From: Spodoptera frugiperda
Lineage: Eukaryota > Arthropoda > Insecta > Lepidoptera > Noctuidae
Length of the DNA stretch: 64,000 nt
Assembly (NCBI RefSeq): GCF_023101765.2
Contig: NC_064239.1
Location: 2,852,001 to 2,916,000, forward strand
Reading direction: 5' to 3'
The first letter of the stretch is position 1. Every line of letters begins with the position of its first letter. The notes under the pieces were generated by a model that searched no databases, had not been told where the DNA came from, and was given only the letters and a program-made list of their open reading frames with translations. Below are positions 35,701 to 48,100 of the stretch, one piece after another. The translations under genes and the position numbers were made by a program.

Positions 35701-37707
35701 TCTACATTGACCTGATGGTAAATGATATAAATACCCATCAGGAAACACAGACTACGGCAAGGAGTTCCACTCCCTAGCAGTTCGCACAAGGAAGCTTGAA
35801 GCGAAGCGCTTCGTGCGAGTGGGTGGGATATCTACCATGAAACGGTGACGCCTCCCGATTGTCTTGTGGTTCGGTGATGGAAAGGACTAGGCGGAATCAA
35901 GTTGTGCAATTGTAAAGCGCATTGTAATGTAAACTTAAAACTTCTATTAAATAAAGCACAATTTCCCTTGTATTCCAGTTCATTCTTCCAGTCGGTGTGC
36001 GTGCTGGGATACTGCATGTTCCCGGTGGCTCTGTCGCTGGTGGTGTGTCGCGTGATACTCTTCACCACACAGACCACCTTCCTCTTCTTCCTGAGGCTCG
36101 TCATATCCATGATCGGATTCATTTGGGCCACTTTTGGTAAGTACTTGTAATATTATTAATAGTTGGTACTAAGATGTAGTAGTCGGTCTACTAGCCACAT
36201 ACTGTTCAACGATCTGCAGACAACGTAATAGGTTATCGTGGCTCCGGCTCAAAGCAGGAGTAGACACTCACTCTCGCCCCACCCAAGGCGGGAGAAGGCA
36301 TTGGACGATTTTCCAACCTCAAAAATGTACTGTTCAACATCTTGCAGATTCTGTTGAAAAACTAATCGTTTACTAATTAAAATTACTATATATATATATA
36401 CACATACATACATAAACAAACATAAATGATAGGTCTTTCCGCTAGTGAGCCCCCCAAATCTAGACACCGAATCCCACTGTGTAGCTTTTCCAACTAATAA
36501 AGGCTAAACCTAATATCAATGGTCAAGTACTACATTACTGAGAAATAAAAAATAATACAATAAAATTCAAAGTAACCCTTCTGAAGGCCAGCTTTTAATA
36601 ATTCAAATAACTTGATTAGGTTTTAAATGATGGAAGGTATCGATAGCATAATTATTATGACGACAAAACTTGATTAATCGATAAAATGGTGCTGTGGTAC
36701 CTACTAGTAACGGTTTGCCATTAGCTGATTAGTGTATTGTATACTTGTTAAGTAATTAATTGTTGTAAATAAGTAATAATTTTTTTACATTGTTGGTATT
36801 TATTGATATTATTTAAAATTAATAAAGAAAATGTACCCAGTATATGGCAATAGGCTCACCCTCTATTACTTGGGACTTGCAACATAAGTTGGGAAAAGTG
36901 AGCGTACATTGTACAGTGGCATTACGTGCCATAATGCGAATCTACTTTTCTGCCCTACCCTTTGGGGATAAAAGGCGTGACGATATTTTTATTTATAATA
37001 ATATAATAAAAAAGTTGTTGAATTAATTTGATTTTAGTTATTTGGTGATATAATTAGGTCATTTGATGATACATCATAAAACTCGATACAACATAGCAAT
37101 GGTATATATGCGTCCAGTGTGACTTAATAACTATCGAATAGTAGGTTTATGTCTTGCCTACCCATAAACCTACATTTTGCTAGTCGTAAACTGGTGACCA
37201 TTATCAAGAGTTATAAAAATCGAGAAACAGAAAGAATATAATAATTTTGCCAACCAACAGATTTTGTGATTTCGTGTTTACGTTTGAAGTATCAACCATG
37301 GAGAATAATAAAGTGACTTTATTGAGAAAATATACCTATATTGACTAGTTAATTTGCCGTCACCACTTGACACTGGCAGTATAGTCGACAACACTGTTTT
37401 GAAACTCGGTTGCCATTCAAGAAAAAAAAATTGACTAGTTATTGAGTATTTAGAGAAAATGTGTGATATTTTAAATGTTCCTCTACACTTTGATTGTCTT
37501 CTATATCCCACATTGGAGTGGAGAGACAAACTTAGAATATAATGTAATATGTCCTTGAGTCTAATGACGTCATTATTTATATTTGCAGCCGCGACAAAGT
37601 TCCTGGGCGACAGTCAGCCGGAGGGGAAGAAAGCGTTGGCAGTATACCCCATCTGCCTGTTCTACTTCATCCTGTCGTGGCTCGTCGTGTCGCACAGTAA
37701 CGTGTAG
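32773..37707 (+). CDS. YIPF6: YIPF6 (Yip1-domain Golgi membrane protein), 6 exons
   Basis: Predicted join 32773-32799, 33212-33331, 34572-34650, 35420-35591, 35979-36136, 37589-37707, giving 224 residues. YIPF6 belongs to the Yip1 family of five-pass membrane proteins of the Golgi, which bind Rab GTPases and act in vesicle traffic. Conserved blocks are FNTLDEPIKETF, LRDLRAVGNKFYHVL, WDLWGPLLLCTL, GPEFAEVFVLVW, LNSKLLGGNISFFQSVCVLG and KALAVYPICLFYFILSWLVV. The cytosolic N-terminus is about 90 residues; hydrophobic segments start at about residue 93 and alternate to the C-terminus, which ends SHSNV. Every junction is GT-AG with matching phase. The 1.45-kb last intron holds a repeat A copy and a SINE C tail; intron 4 holds another repeat. 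It is convergent with TPS. Confidence 0.95.
33846..33925 (-). repeat. SINE family B fragment (YIPF6 intron 2)
   Basis: GGGTGTGCCCAGACCCGAAA, TAACAATTTGTGAATCAC and GGTCGCACAGGC match the 56.8- and 59.0-kb copies, but the B-box end is lost. Confidence 0.55.
35695..35885. repeat. Dispersed repeat remnant in YIPF6 intron 4
   Basis: A sharply more GC-rich block (GGCAAGGAGTTCCACTCCC, GCACAAGGAAGCTTGAAGCG, AAGCGCTTCGTGCG, GGGATATCTACCATGAAACG) embedded in AT-rich intron, about 90 bp before exon 5. I recall similar text as a common lepidopteran repeat, but there is no second copy in the window to confirm it. Confidence 0.4.
36215..36330 (+). repeat. Dispersed repeat A, copy 3 (YIPF6 last intron)
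   Basis: Truncated 5' hairpin followed by GGCTCCGGCTCAAAGCAGG, ACACTCACTCTCGCCCC, ACCCAAGGCGGGAGAAG and TTGGACGATTTTCC. It lacks the AACGGGGTGGTTTTTAGTCA segment, an internal deletion relative to the 55.7-kb copy. Confidence 0.65.
36842..36995 (+). repeat. SINE family C, 3' part only (YIPF6 last intron)
   Basis: GCAATAGGCTCACCCTCTAT, ACATTGTACAGTGGCATTAC and TACCCTTTGGGGATAAAAGG, GCGTGACG are the reverse complement of the body and tail of family C (compare 4746-4860 and 49205-49250). The tRNA-like head is absent, typical of 5' truncation. Confidence 0.6.
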
Positions 37708-39198
37708 AACATTGTGATACAGACTGTCTAGTGGCTAGCGTAATTTGTGAATATGTTTAATTAAGTGGATCACCCCTTGACTGTACTTTAATAATGTATT
37801 TATTTTAAAACACGTCATCGATGTTCCGTTCTTTTGGACACCTATAGCATTATAATGGCACAATGTAAACATTCCAGTTTAAGTAACATCGACTCGTTCG
37901 GTCAGTACTTCTTAAGATTGTAGATGATCGTTTTTGTATATATTATACCTATTATTATTAATTAAAACAAATATTTTACGTCTCATGAAATTTTTATTGG
38001 TATCCTCAAAACATCAATATGTATCTAAAAATACAAGGATGATACAAATTCGAGACATCTCAGTGCGTGTGTTGCCGCTACAACATATAGGCATGGACAC
38101 CGTCTAGACTAGTCGTGTATTACACAGTATTATGTATACATCACATTATTTACAACATTGAGATTTCCAAGTCAGATATCAAGGTGTTTAAATAGTAAAG
38201 TTGCAGAAATACACTTATGTTAATGATATTTGAAGTATTTTAATACGTTCAATAAAACACTACATATAAATCCATTATAAAATGTTCGCGTTTACACTAT
38301 TATATAGTTGATCTGGGAAATGCATTGGATCACTACGGACCGTGCGTTCATAGTAAACTTGTGCACTAATCTCATTACATTATACGTATGGTACGATTAA
38401 ATCATTACGCAATCTTACAAACGAATTATCACTAATCTATCACATAAATAAATCGTAACTCTAAATGGCATGCAACGTAACGCTACACGTGAGTTGAAGC
38501 ACTCTACACTAGAACAACATAATGTCAGGGCGGCCATCTTGTTTCCAACTTCGATAACATCCAATTTTCAACGTTAATGACAGGTCGTCAAGAGTATAAT
38601 TTAGACAAATAATTTATAAATACTATTCAGTCAATTTTACTAAATTATGATCTCAGTGAATAACCCTGGATAATTTCAGATTTGGTTTTTGAAATTAAGA
38701 AAGAGCGTCGTTTTTATTCCCTATAGATTAAAGCTGCAGGAACGTTTTAGTTTTAAATACTGACTAACAGTTGTTAGCGTAATGATCAAGAAGTGCCTTA
38801 ATACATTAATTTCACATTGAGAATATTATATGAATAATTTCTACACACATTTCAAATATATTTGGCAAGGATATATTTTTAATTCGAAATCGAAAGAAGA
38901 TAACTTCACAATGATTTTTCTAAAAATGAATATGAAGCCTCAGTATAGCTTTTTGTAACAATAAAAATAGAATAGATCATCAAATGATATGAAAAATTAA
39001 CGACTACCTATGGAATTAAATAACACGACGCTTATGTATTACACTGATAGGATAAATAACGTCGATGTACTGACGTACTAGACTTAGAGAGGTTAGGTAC
39101 GACAAGACATAAGAATAACATACTATGTATCTATTCTACGCACTTATTATGCAAAGTCGGGTCTAGTAAGTCAGTACACGTGTCACGTTGAATACAGT
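37708..39198. other. Convergent 3' untranslated regions of YIPF6 and TPS
   Basis: YIPF6 ends at 37707 and TPS (minus) at 39199. Plus-strand ATTAAA at about 37960 and minus-strand AATAAA (TTTATT on plus, 37993-37998) are candidate signals, implying a YIPF6 3' untranslated region of about 0.27 kb and a TPS one of about 1.2 kb ending within tens of bases of each other. No coding pattern. Confidence 0.45.
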
Positions 39199-42100
39199 TT
39201 AGCTGGACTCTGATCCGCTGGAGGTTTTGTCGGGCGTGAGGGGGGGTGTGTGACGTGGCGACGTCTTCGCGGGCATTTGGTACGACATATGCATCTGGAT
39301 GGTGTCACGGGCCTTTCGCGCATTCTTGTACGTCAGCGAGTTGGCGCGCGGCTTGCGGCGCGAGAAATGTCGCTCCACCCACTTCAGCATGGCGAGCACT
39401 GAGTCCGTTGATGACAACCGTCTCTCGGCAGATGTCTTCGTGATGTGAGACGACGCGATACGGAATGTAGCTGCCATACCTTTCAGCGCCTGGAATAGAA
39501 GTCGACGTTGGTAAGTTTAAGTTTGTAATTTTATTTGGTCAGTGAAAATTTAGAGGGATGCTGTTTACTCGTTCCTCGTTTGTTTTAGCACATAGCATTG
39601 TAGTAGAAAGTTTTGCTACTTACCAACATAGCGTCTTCATCAGTGACGTCATCACCAGCATAAATAATCCTAATCCTTTCGCTCCAGTCCAAACCGAAAG
39701 CTGTCCTCAAGATGTAGATAGATGCACGACCTGTAAAATATTTTATATTCATATAAATAAAAGAAGATATAAGACCTTATCTTTAACCAGATTTCAGTTA
39801 AAGTTCATCTGAAAACTTGTTATTGTAATGATGTAACATTGGTTTATCTTTCATAATACCTAACTAGCCAGTACGTTACTCCTCAAACATTATAAAACAA
39901 AGTCCACGGTCGCGTCTGCTTGTCTATCTGTTTTCGATAAACTCAAATACCGAACGAAGATTCATACGATATATTATTAGCCAACAGACCGATACCGTGA
40001 GAAGTAAAGTCGTAATTTGGTTAAAATTACCTTTGTCCCACTCCACTGGTGGGCGAGCTTCTAATGCGCAGTGCGCAGGTGCTGGCGTAAACCCTGCCTC
40101 CGTGATGAGCTTCCTCGCTTGTTCTGCAAGCGCGGCACGCTTCGCTACAGGTGTCTCACGGTAGTGGAACGTTAGCAGGGCACCCTTGTTTTCTACCCAA
40201 GCGCCATCTTTGCACACCTGGAAATACCAAAAAAAAAATTAAGTATTGCAGATGGGGCTGCCTTAACACTATGTTTACGTGGAATGTTTAACGTCTTTTT
40301 ACTTTTTGCATAGATTCTCGATAGCATACACTATATACTACACGAGTTTAAACGGCACAGATTGCTTTGGATCCTAAAAAAAACTAATAGTAAAAGAGTT
40401 TCTCACCTGTTCTTGCAGTGCCTTGAGCAGATCAACGACGGCATCCTGCAGTTCCATGGGCATGGGGTGAACGAACTTGGATCCATCAGGGTGCAGGATC
40501 TCCAAACCGTGGTTACCTGCGTACGTGATGCCTTCGATGCCCACCTGAGAAGAATATGGTCATTGGTAATGTAACTACAATAATGCTGAAGTAGAATACT
40601 TTAGAGTAGAAAGGGCGCTTATTTTACAGACTTGTTCGAAATTTTGTTTTGGTGTTTGCTTTCGCGTTGATCAAACCACGTATGTTTGAAACTTATTCAG
40701 TCTTTTGTACCTAAATCTATTTTCAGATATTTACATCGCTTCCAACGGCTTTTATTGATTTTACTGAAACCTACCTCAAGGTAAGTAAATATGTACATCA
40801 ACGTATGTATAGCACGTCATACATTAGTACAATTTCCACTTCGTTGCGAAATTGCATGAGTATGTATGTACCTATTTATATCTACTCAGTAACAAGCTGC
40901 ATGTTTGACATAGAATTACATTGACAAACATGGCTGCCTCACAAATATTACGTAACATGTACATATGACACAAGTACATAATGGGTTCATAACCCGGTTG
41001 TAATAACATTATCAAGGGTGCTAGGTACGTATATAATGAACGAATATATGTAAATATTTTTGTTTTAAACCGTGATAATGGCTGTCAAAGTTCACCTCGA
41101 TATATTGGACCTTGTTATTATTTGCAAAGCAAGATAGTTTCAGTGAGTTAGGCTCATGTTACAGCTGTAATTACGGTAGTTATGTTCAGTGCTGATATGT
41201 TCGTTATTGTGTAACTTAGGTCCTATCTAATCTGTATAACTTCCTATTTGTCAAGTTTTATTTAACTTCGCAATATCTTGTATATTTATTCATCTACATA
41301 GGCACGTATAGGCATAAACTAAAAGACATCGAACAGTTTATGTGTTGCTCAAACTAAATTTTCAATCTATAGTGCTCCTGCATACTAAGATATCAGTCCT
41401 ATAGATTTCGTGTTAAAAGTTAAATCTACGTTATCTCTCAAATGGCTGGCTAATTTTCCAGAATTAGCCAGTCCAAAGGGACCACCTCTGCTTATATTTG
41501 TTTTTGCTACCCCTAACTAAGAACATCATCCGTCGAGACTAGTTGGTCTTACGTATCGTATCCTCGGCTGTGTATATTATGCATCAAAAATATCACATGG
41601 CACGGCTCGTGCTAAGTTTTACAATACTATCAATTCCAAGAATCAACTAAAAAGGTAAAACACTACGGACGACGAAGATAAGACCATCAAAGGCGGTCTT
41701 CAGATCAAAAGTTAAATAAAATACATTAATTAAACGTGTTCTATGTGAATATTTTTCCACCAAACAGAGATTTGTTATGTTATGCATTGACTCGATAACC
41801 TTTTAAAAACTCTGGTTTAATTTCGTCATGTACCTATATTTAGGTACAGCATGTTTGTATCGGGTATATACTAGTTTCGTACGTAAATATTTGGATTAAC
41901 TCGACCTTAATACGTTAATTACGATAAAGAAGAATTGGTTAGGGATTAAGCCAAATTAGTAATGTCAACTGGTAGTCGTGACCTTTGTTCATCTCTGTCT
42001 TCAATTACGAAGCACGAGGAAACGATTATTTAATAAAGTTTTAAGACCTTCTATTCTATTTTCTATGCTAACTAATTATTCTATCAAGTAAGAAGTGCAA

Positions 42101-45100
42101 GCTCACCATATTCTTAACATTATCTACGTTTCTGCCGGAGATGATGGCAATATAAACATCGGACATGTTGGAGAGTCGCTGCAGCGTGTGTTTGGTCTCC
42201 AACGGCAGAGTCGCCAGGTCTGGGTGCGGCGCTATAGGAGCTAGGGTTCCGTCGTAGTCCAGTAAAAGCGCCAACTTCTGCGTATATCCGATGTACCTAG
42301 TGCAAAGAAGATAAGAATCAGATATGGCTTTAAAATCAGACTTTACACTGGTTAGTTGGGAGTATTCTGGAGTAAATTATGGTGTGTCACGGATCTTTAT
42401 CATCCCACCATTAAGGTTCACTGGAAATAAGTCAATTCTATGCGCACTATATCACGCCAAATCACTTAATTTCTTGATATTGACATCCAGTAAAAAAAAT
42501 GGTAAACTTACTTCGACAGATATTCATCGAAGTCATCGATTGTGACGGGCTGCATGGACGTAGCTCCAATGTCATCAGCTTCCTCTTCCAGGGAGTCCAT
42601 AGCTTTGAGGAAGGCTTTCATCCAGCTGTCGACATCATTGAGCTGCTCACGTCTCCTCAGATGGTTCATACGGACCGTACGCTCATCCTCTGGCATTATC
42701 AGAGCTCTGGAAAGATAATCAAGGAAATGTTTACTTAAAAGAATTTCAATCATTGAATTTTCCTCCTGGCAATTATTTCAATTGCAATACTGGAAATGGA
42801 TGGACTATTGTGAATTTAACCTTGTACTCTACGTAGAATGTCACGCTCTGTAGCCGTGCTAACTACTGTTAGATATACGAGTCAACATTAGTCAAACTAA
42901 TCATGGAAACATCCTAGCAGGTACCTTAGCAACATTCACACACGGATCGTAGTTTTCGATTTTGTTTTACGAGTCGTTCGACAACCTTGGTGTCAATGAC
43001 TACGATAACCATTGACCGTAGAGAAATAATGTTTAATAATAAGTTAATAATCGTCATAAATATCGTACATCACAACGCAATTGTAGCTACGATTGACGTC
43101 AAAAAGCTCGGTACGATAACGGCCACTGTAGGCACTAGCTACTTGGTAGAAATATATATTGCTCGTAAATTATGTGCCCTCAATTAATTGCCTATAACTC
43201 TTCTTTGTAAAGATATTTCCAATCACATGACACGACAAGGTTTATTGGAAAGAAAAAAAAAAAAGTTTGAATGGTGTCAATTACCTGTGAATAACTTCAG
43301 CAGCATCATCCAGCTCATATGGGTTGCAGATGAGAGCCTCGTGCATCATCTCTCCAGCACCAGCGAAAGGAGACACAATCAGTACGCCTGGTGGCTTGTT
43401 GATCTGGCAAGCGACGAACTCCTTTGCTACGAGGTTCATTCCGTCTCGCAGAGGTGTGACCAGGGCGACCGCAGCATCACGGTAGAATGCTGCCAGTTCA
43501 TCCTGTCCGACGCATCCATAAATGTACCTGGAAGGCATTTGATCCAATTACTCAATGGGTGTTTAGAGTTTGGGTTTGATGATCTTCTTTAAAAGTTTGG
43601 TTTTGGGTCCATAATGTTTTAATTCAATTACTCACCTAATAGGTGACCAGTTGGGTGTAGTAAATCTGCCGTTAATTCTTCCAACTAGTTGATCCATTTC
43701 TTCTTTCAAGTCTTGGTACTCCTTGACGTCCGTTCTGGATGGTACTGAGATCTGAAGTAGCATCACTTTCTCTATGTGTTCCGGATACTTCTCCAGTAGC
43801 CTCTCGAAGGCTTTCAGTCTATGTACTAATCCTTTGGTATAATCCAGTCTATCGACTCCTAATATCACTTGTTGGTTGGTAGAGAGCACTGGTTTCGCGT
43901 TCTGTGCCAACTGCACGAATCGGTCGAAGGGTACTCCAATAGGCAGAGGTCGCACACAGATGGTGCGGCCTCCCAACTCAACCAGAAGATTCTTCCTGTC
44001 CACACGACAACCTAAGTTTCTTTGGCAGCAATCAATGAAGTTCAGGCAGTAATCAGTTATGTGGAAGCCGACCATGTCACACCCTGAGAACATACAATAT
44101 TCCACGTTTACCACCAATATTCATATAAAAACTAAAGGTTTTGTTTACAATAGAATCTGACTATGACTTACCGAGAATGCCCTGAAGTACTTCATCTGAC
44201 CATGGGAACAGTCTGAAGATGTCCCATGGCGGGAAAGGAATATGCAAGAAGAATGCTAACTTGCACTTAATATCATCTTCTTCAGCTCGCTGGAAGTAAA
44301 ACCGATGTTCATTAAAGACTTGGTCCCATCTAGATTCTAGTTGTTACTCTTTAAAGTACTGACTGTTTGAACAAACCTGTCTAATCCAGTTAGCAGCTAA
44401 CATGAGATGATAATCATGGACCCACACGATTGGTGGTGAGCTGCCATTCTTTCCCTTCTGCTGCTTGAGCAAGTGGAGGGCGTGGACTGTCTTCTCAGCG
44501 AACTCCTCATTGCACTTGATGTACGCCTTCCAGTGGTCTGCGATGAAGGTGGCTCTGTCAGGCATGGAGTGGAACAAAGGCCAGAAGGTACCGTTGCAGC
44601 AACCATTGTAGTAGCTGTCGAAGAGTTTAGGTTCGGCGTGGATTGGTACAATCTGAAATGAGGAAACAAAATCTTAGGACATCTCTTTTACGGTGACCTA
44701 GGTAATATCAGAATGCAATAAATAAGAAATAGTGAATGATTTTCCTTCCTGTATCTAGAAGATAGCGATGACTGCGATACTTTAATGTTTATTAAGGCAT
44801 TATGAATGGTAAACTGTATCTTTTTATAGGTATTTACATATTGCAATCCTATAATCCTTTTATAACGGTAATTGACGCAATAAAATAAATAAATAAATAG
44901 TGCCTAAGCCTAGCAGATATCTCCGGTCACATTCATCTGTTATCTGATAACTTTAATGATATAATGTTTAATTGGAAAATAACGTGAAGTGTGTATCTAC
45001 TGCCTTAAAATTATTTCCTTTAGTATTTTATTTTATTTTACACTTGACGATTTTACACTGCAGCAGTGTAGAAGGTAAATAGATTGAGTTTCAAAATTAC

Positions 45101-48100
45101 AAGTCGTATCAAAATCTCCATTAAGTATTTATATAATGATACTGATGACATATTAGGTGTATGTGGTGTATGTACTTAGGTAGTGGTTTTTACCATAAAC
45201 ACGGTATGTGTTAAGTGTTAATGGTTATAATAAAGCCCTGTACATCCTCTACAGGTAAGTGAGGTAAGCAGAGGACGTCATAATGCACTCGAGTAAATTG
45301 GTGAACAAATTGCACTGAAACACCATCACATCAAGCTAAACCAAACGTTATCAATCGGTTTTAGACTCTATTGCGGAATAGTAAAGTTGAATGTTTATTT
45401 AAAAAATTACAGTTTGGGGTAGCTTGATCTGCGTTTGCATCTGTATTGCGGCACTGCATCCGCGCGTGGTACAAGGTCGTAATGATTCACTTGTGTCGGC
45501 AAATGTTTTTGTTACGATACAGGTTTGATTTTTTCTTGTTACAGAATATAACAAGATAACTTTTGATGACCCGGTAAACGTGGATTGGAATGTGCGTACT
45601 ATCGCACTTAGGTTAAGTTTACGTACCTACATATTTTTTTGATACTGTAAACTTTGGATACTCTAAGAGGCTTTGAGTTCACGATTTGAAACTACAAGAA
45701 GATTATAAACTTATAGTTTCAAGTAGGTCTCAAACTTAAAATCTTACGATTCGTCGTAGGTTTGGGATTTAGTGTGTTACTTAGACTGGAGTCCTGTTGT
45801 TTAGGGACAGTTTTAGCTAGATCAAACAGAACTTGTATATTTGTATATTGATTCGTAGTAATAGTAGGTAGGTTTTGTTAACATACTTAGGCCCAAACTT
45901 GACTGAAGGTTTGTTTTGAGAAACTTTTGACCACATCAAATAGAACTTTCTCTCTTAAACTCTCTCTCTCTATCTCACTTCTAGTATAGTCTTATGTATT
46001 TATAAGTATACTAGTTGACTATACTAGAAGTATACTTATGGTTTACCACCCTTTAAACTATAATAGATCAAGTTAAGTAAAGAAATGGACCAGTTACTCT
46101 ACTCCACTAATTAATTCAGATGTAACAAACAAGTCATTATCATATTCATCTTTTTAGCAAAGAATACTAAAAACATGGAGATAGCGGCTGTTAAACACAA
46201 TTTTACTGTACATAAAGATTTTATGTTATGACGGTAGCAGTTTGTTGTACCTACTGTATTTATGCCACATAAAACGATTCAAGGGTAAGTTGAAATAGGT
46301 AATGTATAACTGTGTCAGTTTTTATACGACTTTTTAACATAACAGATTGTTTATTCATGTAAAATCGACTTTACCTGTTGGTGTATTTTATTATTTTTAT
46401 TATATGTTTTTATATAAAACTGCCTGTCTTTCATAGGGGTAGGCAGAGACAATGGAACGCCAATTGCTTCGAATCTTACATACTTTCGCTTTATTAACAG
46501 TCATCAGTCTTTTCAACTGCTTAAGATTATAAGCAGAGAAATTGGAGTAGTGGCTTTTGCACCTATATTATAAATATTATATATTTTCACTACTTTGACA
46601 TATTATTATATGCCCATTAAGTACTAACTCCATACAAAGCACATAAAGAGCCCTCAGAGGTCCTCTTATATATACCAGTCACTCCGGCGGCCACCAGACC
46701 GACGAGGTAGTCTTTTGTTTACTTTTTACTTCATTCATTGTTGTTTTTTTAGTTCTTTTTATGCCTGTCTATTGTAGTATATGTTTCAGATATACCGTGT
46801 CAGTACCGTTACGTTAGTCACGCTATGCTAAGGATGCTGTGTTTAGGTGAAAAAATTTGGTAGATATTAGGTACCTGTACACCGATTTCTACGAAGATAT
46901 GAATACTAAGTGATTTCTTCATTCATCCACCGACGTATGTTGGGAAGTTTGATGTAGGATGTTGATCAAATTGATCTCCTATATCGATAATAGTCTGTTT
47001 AAAAAAGCTAACAAATGTCTTCTATATTTACCAAGCTACTAAAAAACTTTTAAGAACTAAAGGTACCTTCTCAGACAGCAAGCCAGCGGTGGGGGTCTTA
47101 TCATTTGGGTTGGACTCCGGGATCTTCTCATTGGGATCGTCCAGGTGGATGCCTGGCCATCCTACCCAGATGCCGCCACCTCTGATCACTACGGGGGCCA
47201 CCGCCGTGACCAAGCCACCGGCGCTGTGGACAAAAAAATGCTTTAAAACAAAAACACACTTTAGCCTGTTGTCAAAATGTTATTAATTACAGAATAGTAA
47301 GGAGATTTTAGTCAATGATATTTAGGAGATTTTAGTACCTATAACTTTTAATACCTCTATTCTTACTTAAGTATTTCTTCGTTTACTTTAAATCAATCTT
47401 TTAGGTAAAATTAGTTACGACTTTCGGTATGTTATTTTAAAATGGAATCAAACATCATCAACACAGGTCTTATAACTGAACAATAATTATTACACGTATA
47501 CACGCTATTTGTTCTTCAATCATTAGTACTTATCATTCAGCATCGGGTATGTCAATAGTCGCACGGAGACACGGTCCCCCTCTATTTCAATCAAACTAAA
47601 TTACTCTGAAACACGTGCTTCTAAACTAGATAGAGTAACATCACGTTTTTGTAAGCAATGAGAGTAAATATTATTTCACAGTTCCATAACAACCTACACT
47701 TTATTTTCAATAGATATAGAACTTTATCATTTCGTAGTTAAATCGAAAATCAGTTGACAAATAACTAGAGAAGGTTGACCCTAGTACCGAACTTTATTTT
47801 CAATAGATATAGAACTTTATCATTTCGTAGTTAAATCGAAAATCAGTTGACAAATAACTAGAGGAGGTTGACCCTAGTACCGAACTTTATTTTCAATTGA
47901 TAGACAACTTTATTATTTCGTAGATAAGTCGAAAATCAATTGCCAAATATCTGGAGAAGGTTGACCCTAGTACCGAACTTTATTTTCAACTTTATTATTT
48001 TGTTATTAAGTCGCAAAATTAATTGCCAAATATCAGCTGATTGGAGAAGTTTGACCCTACTAACGTCATATGTTATTGTTTTTACTCTAGTTTAATTGGC

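Noticed and set aside
39558..39812. 84-codon plus-strand frame near TPS exon 11
   Set aside because: Antisense to TPS exon 11 and its introns; no independent support.
43188..43592. 134-codon open frame on the plus strand
   Set aside because: It overlaps TPS exon 6 in antisense; the minus strand reads conserved GT20 sequence there.
47698..48065. CRISPR-like array
   Set aside because: The units are contiguous 93-bp tandem repeats with no unique spacers, in an animal intron.
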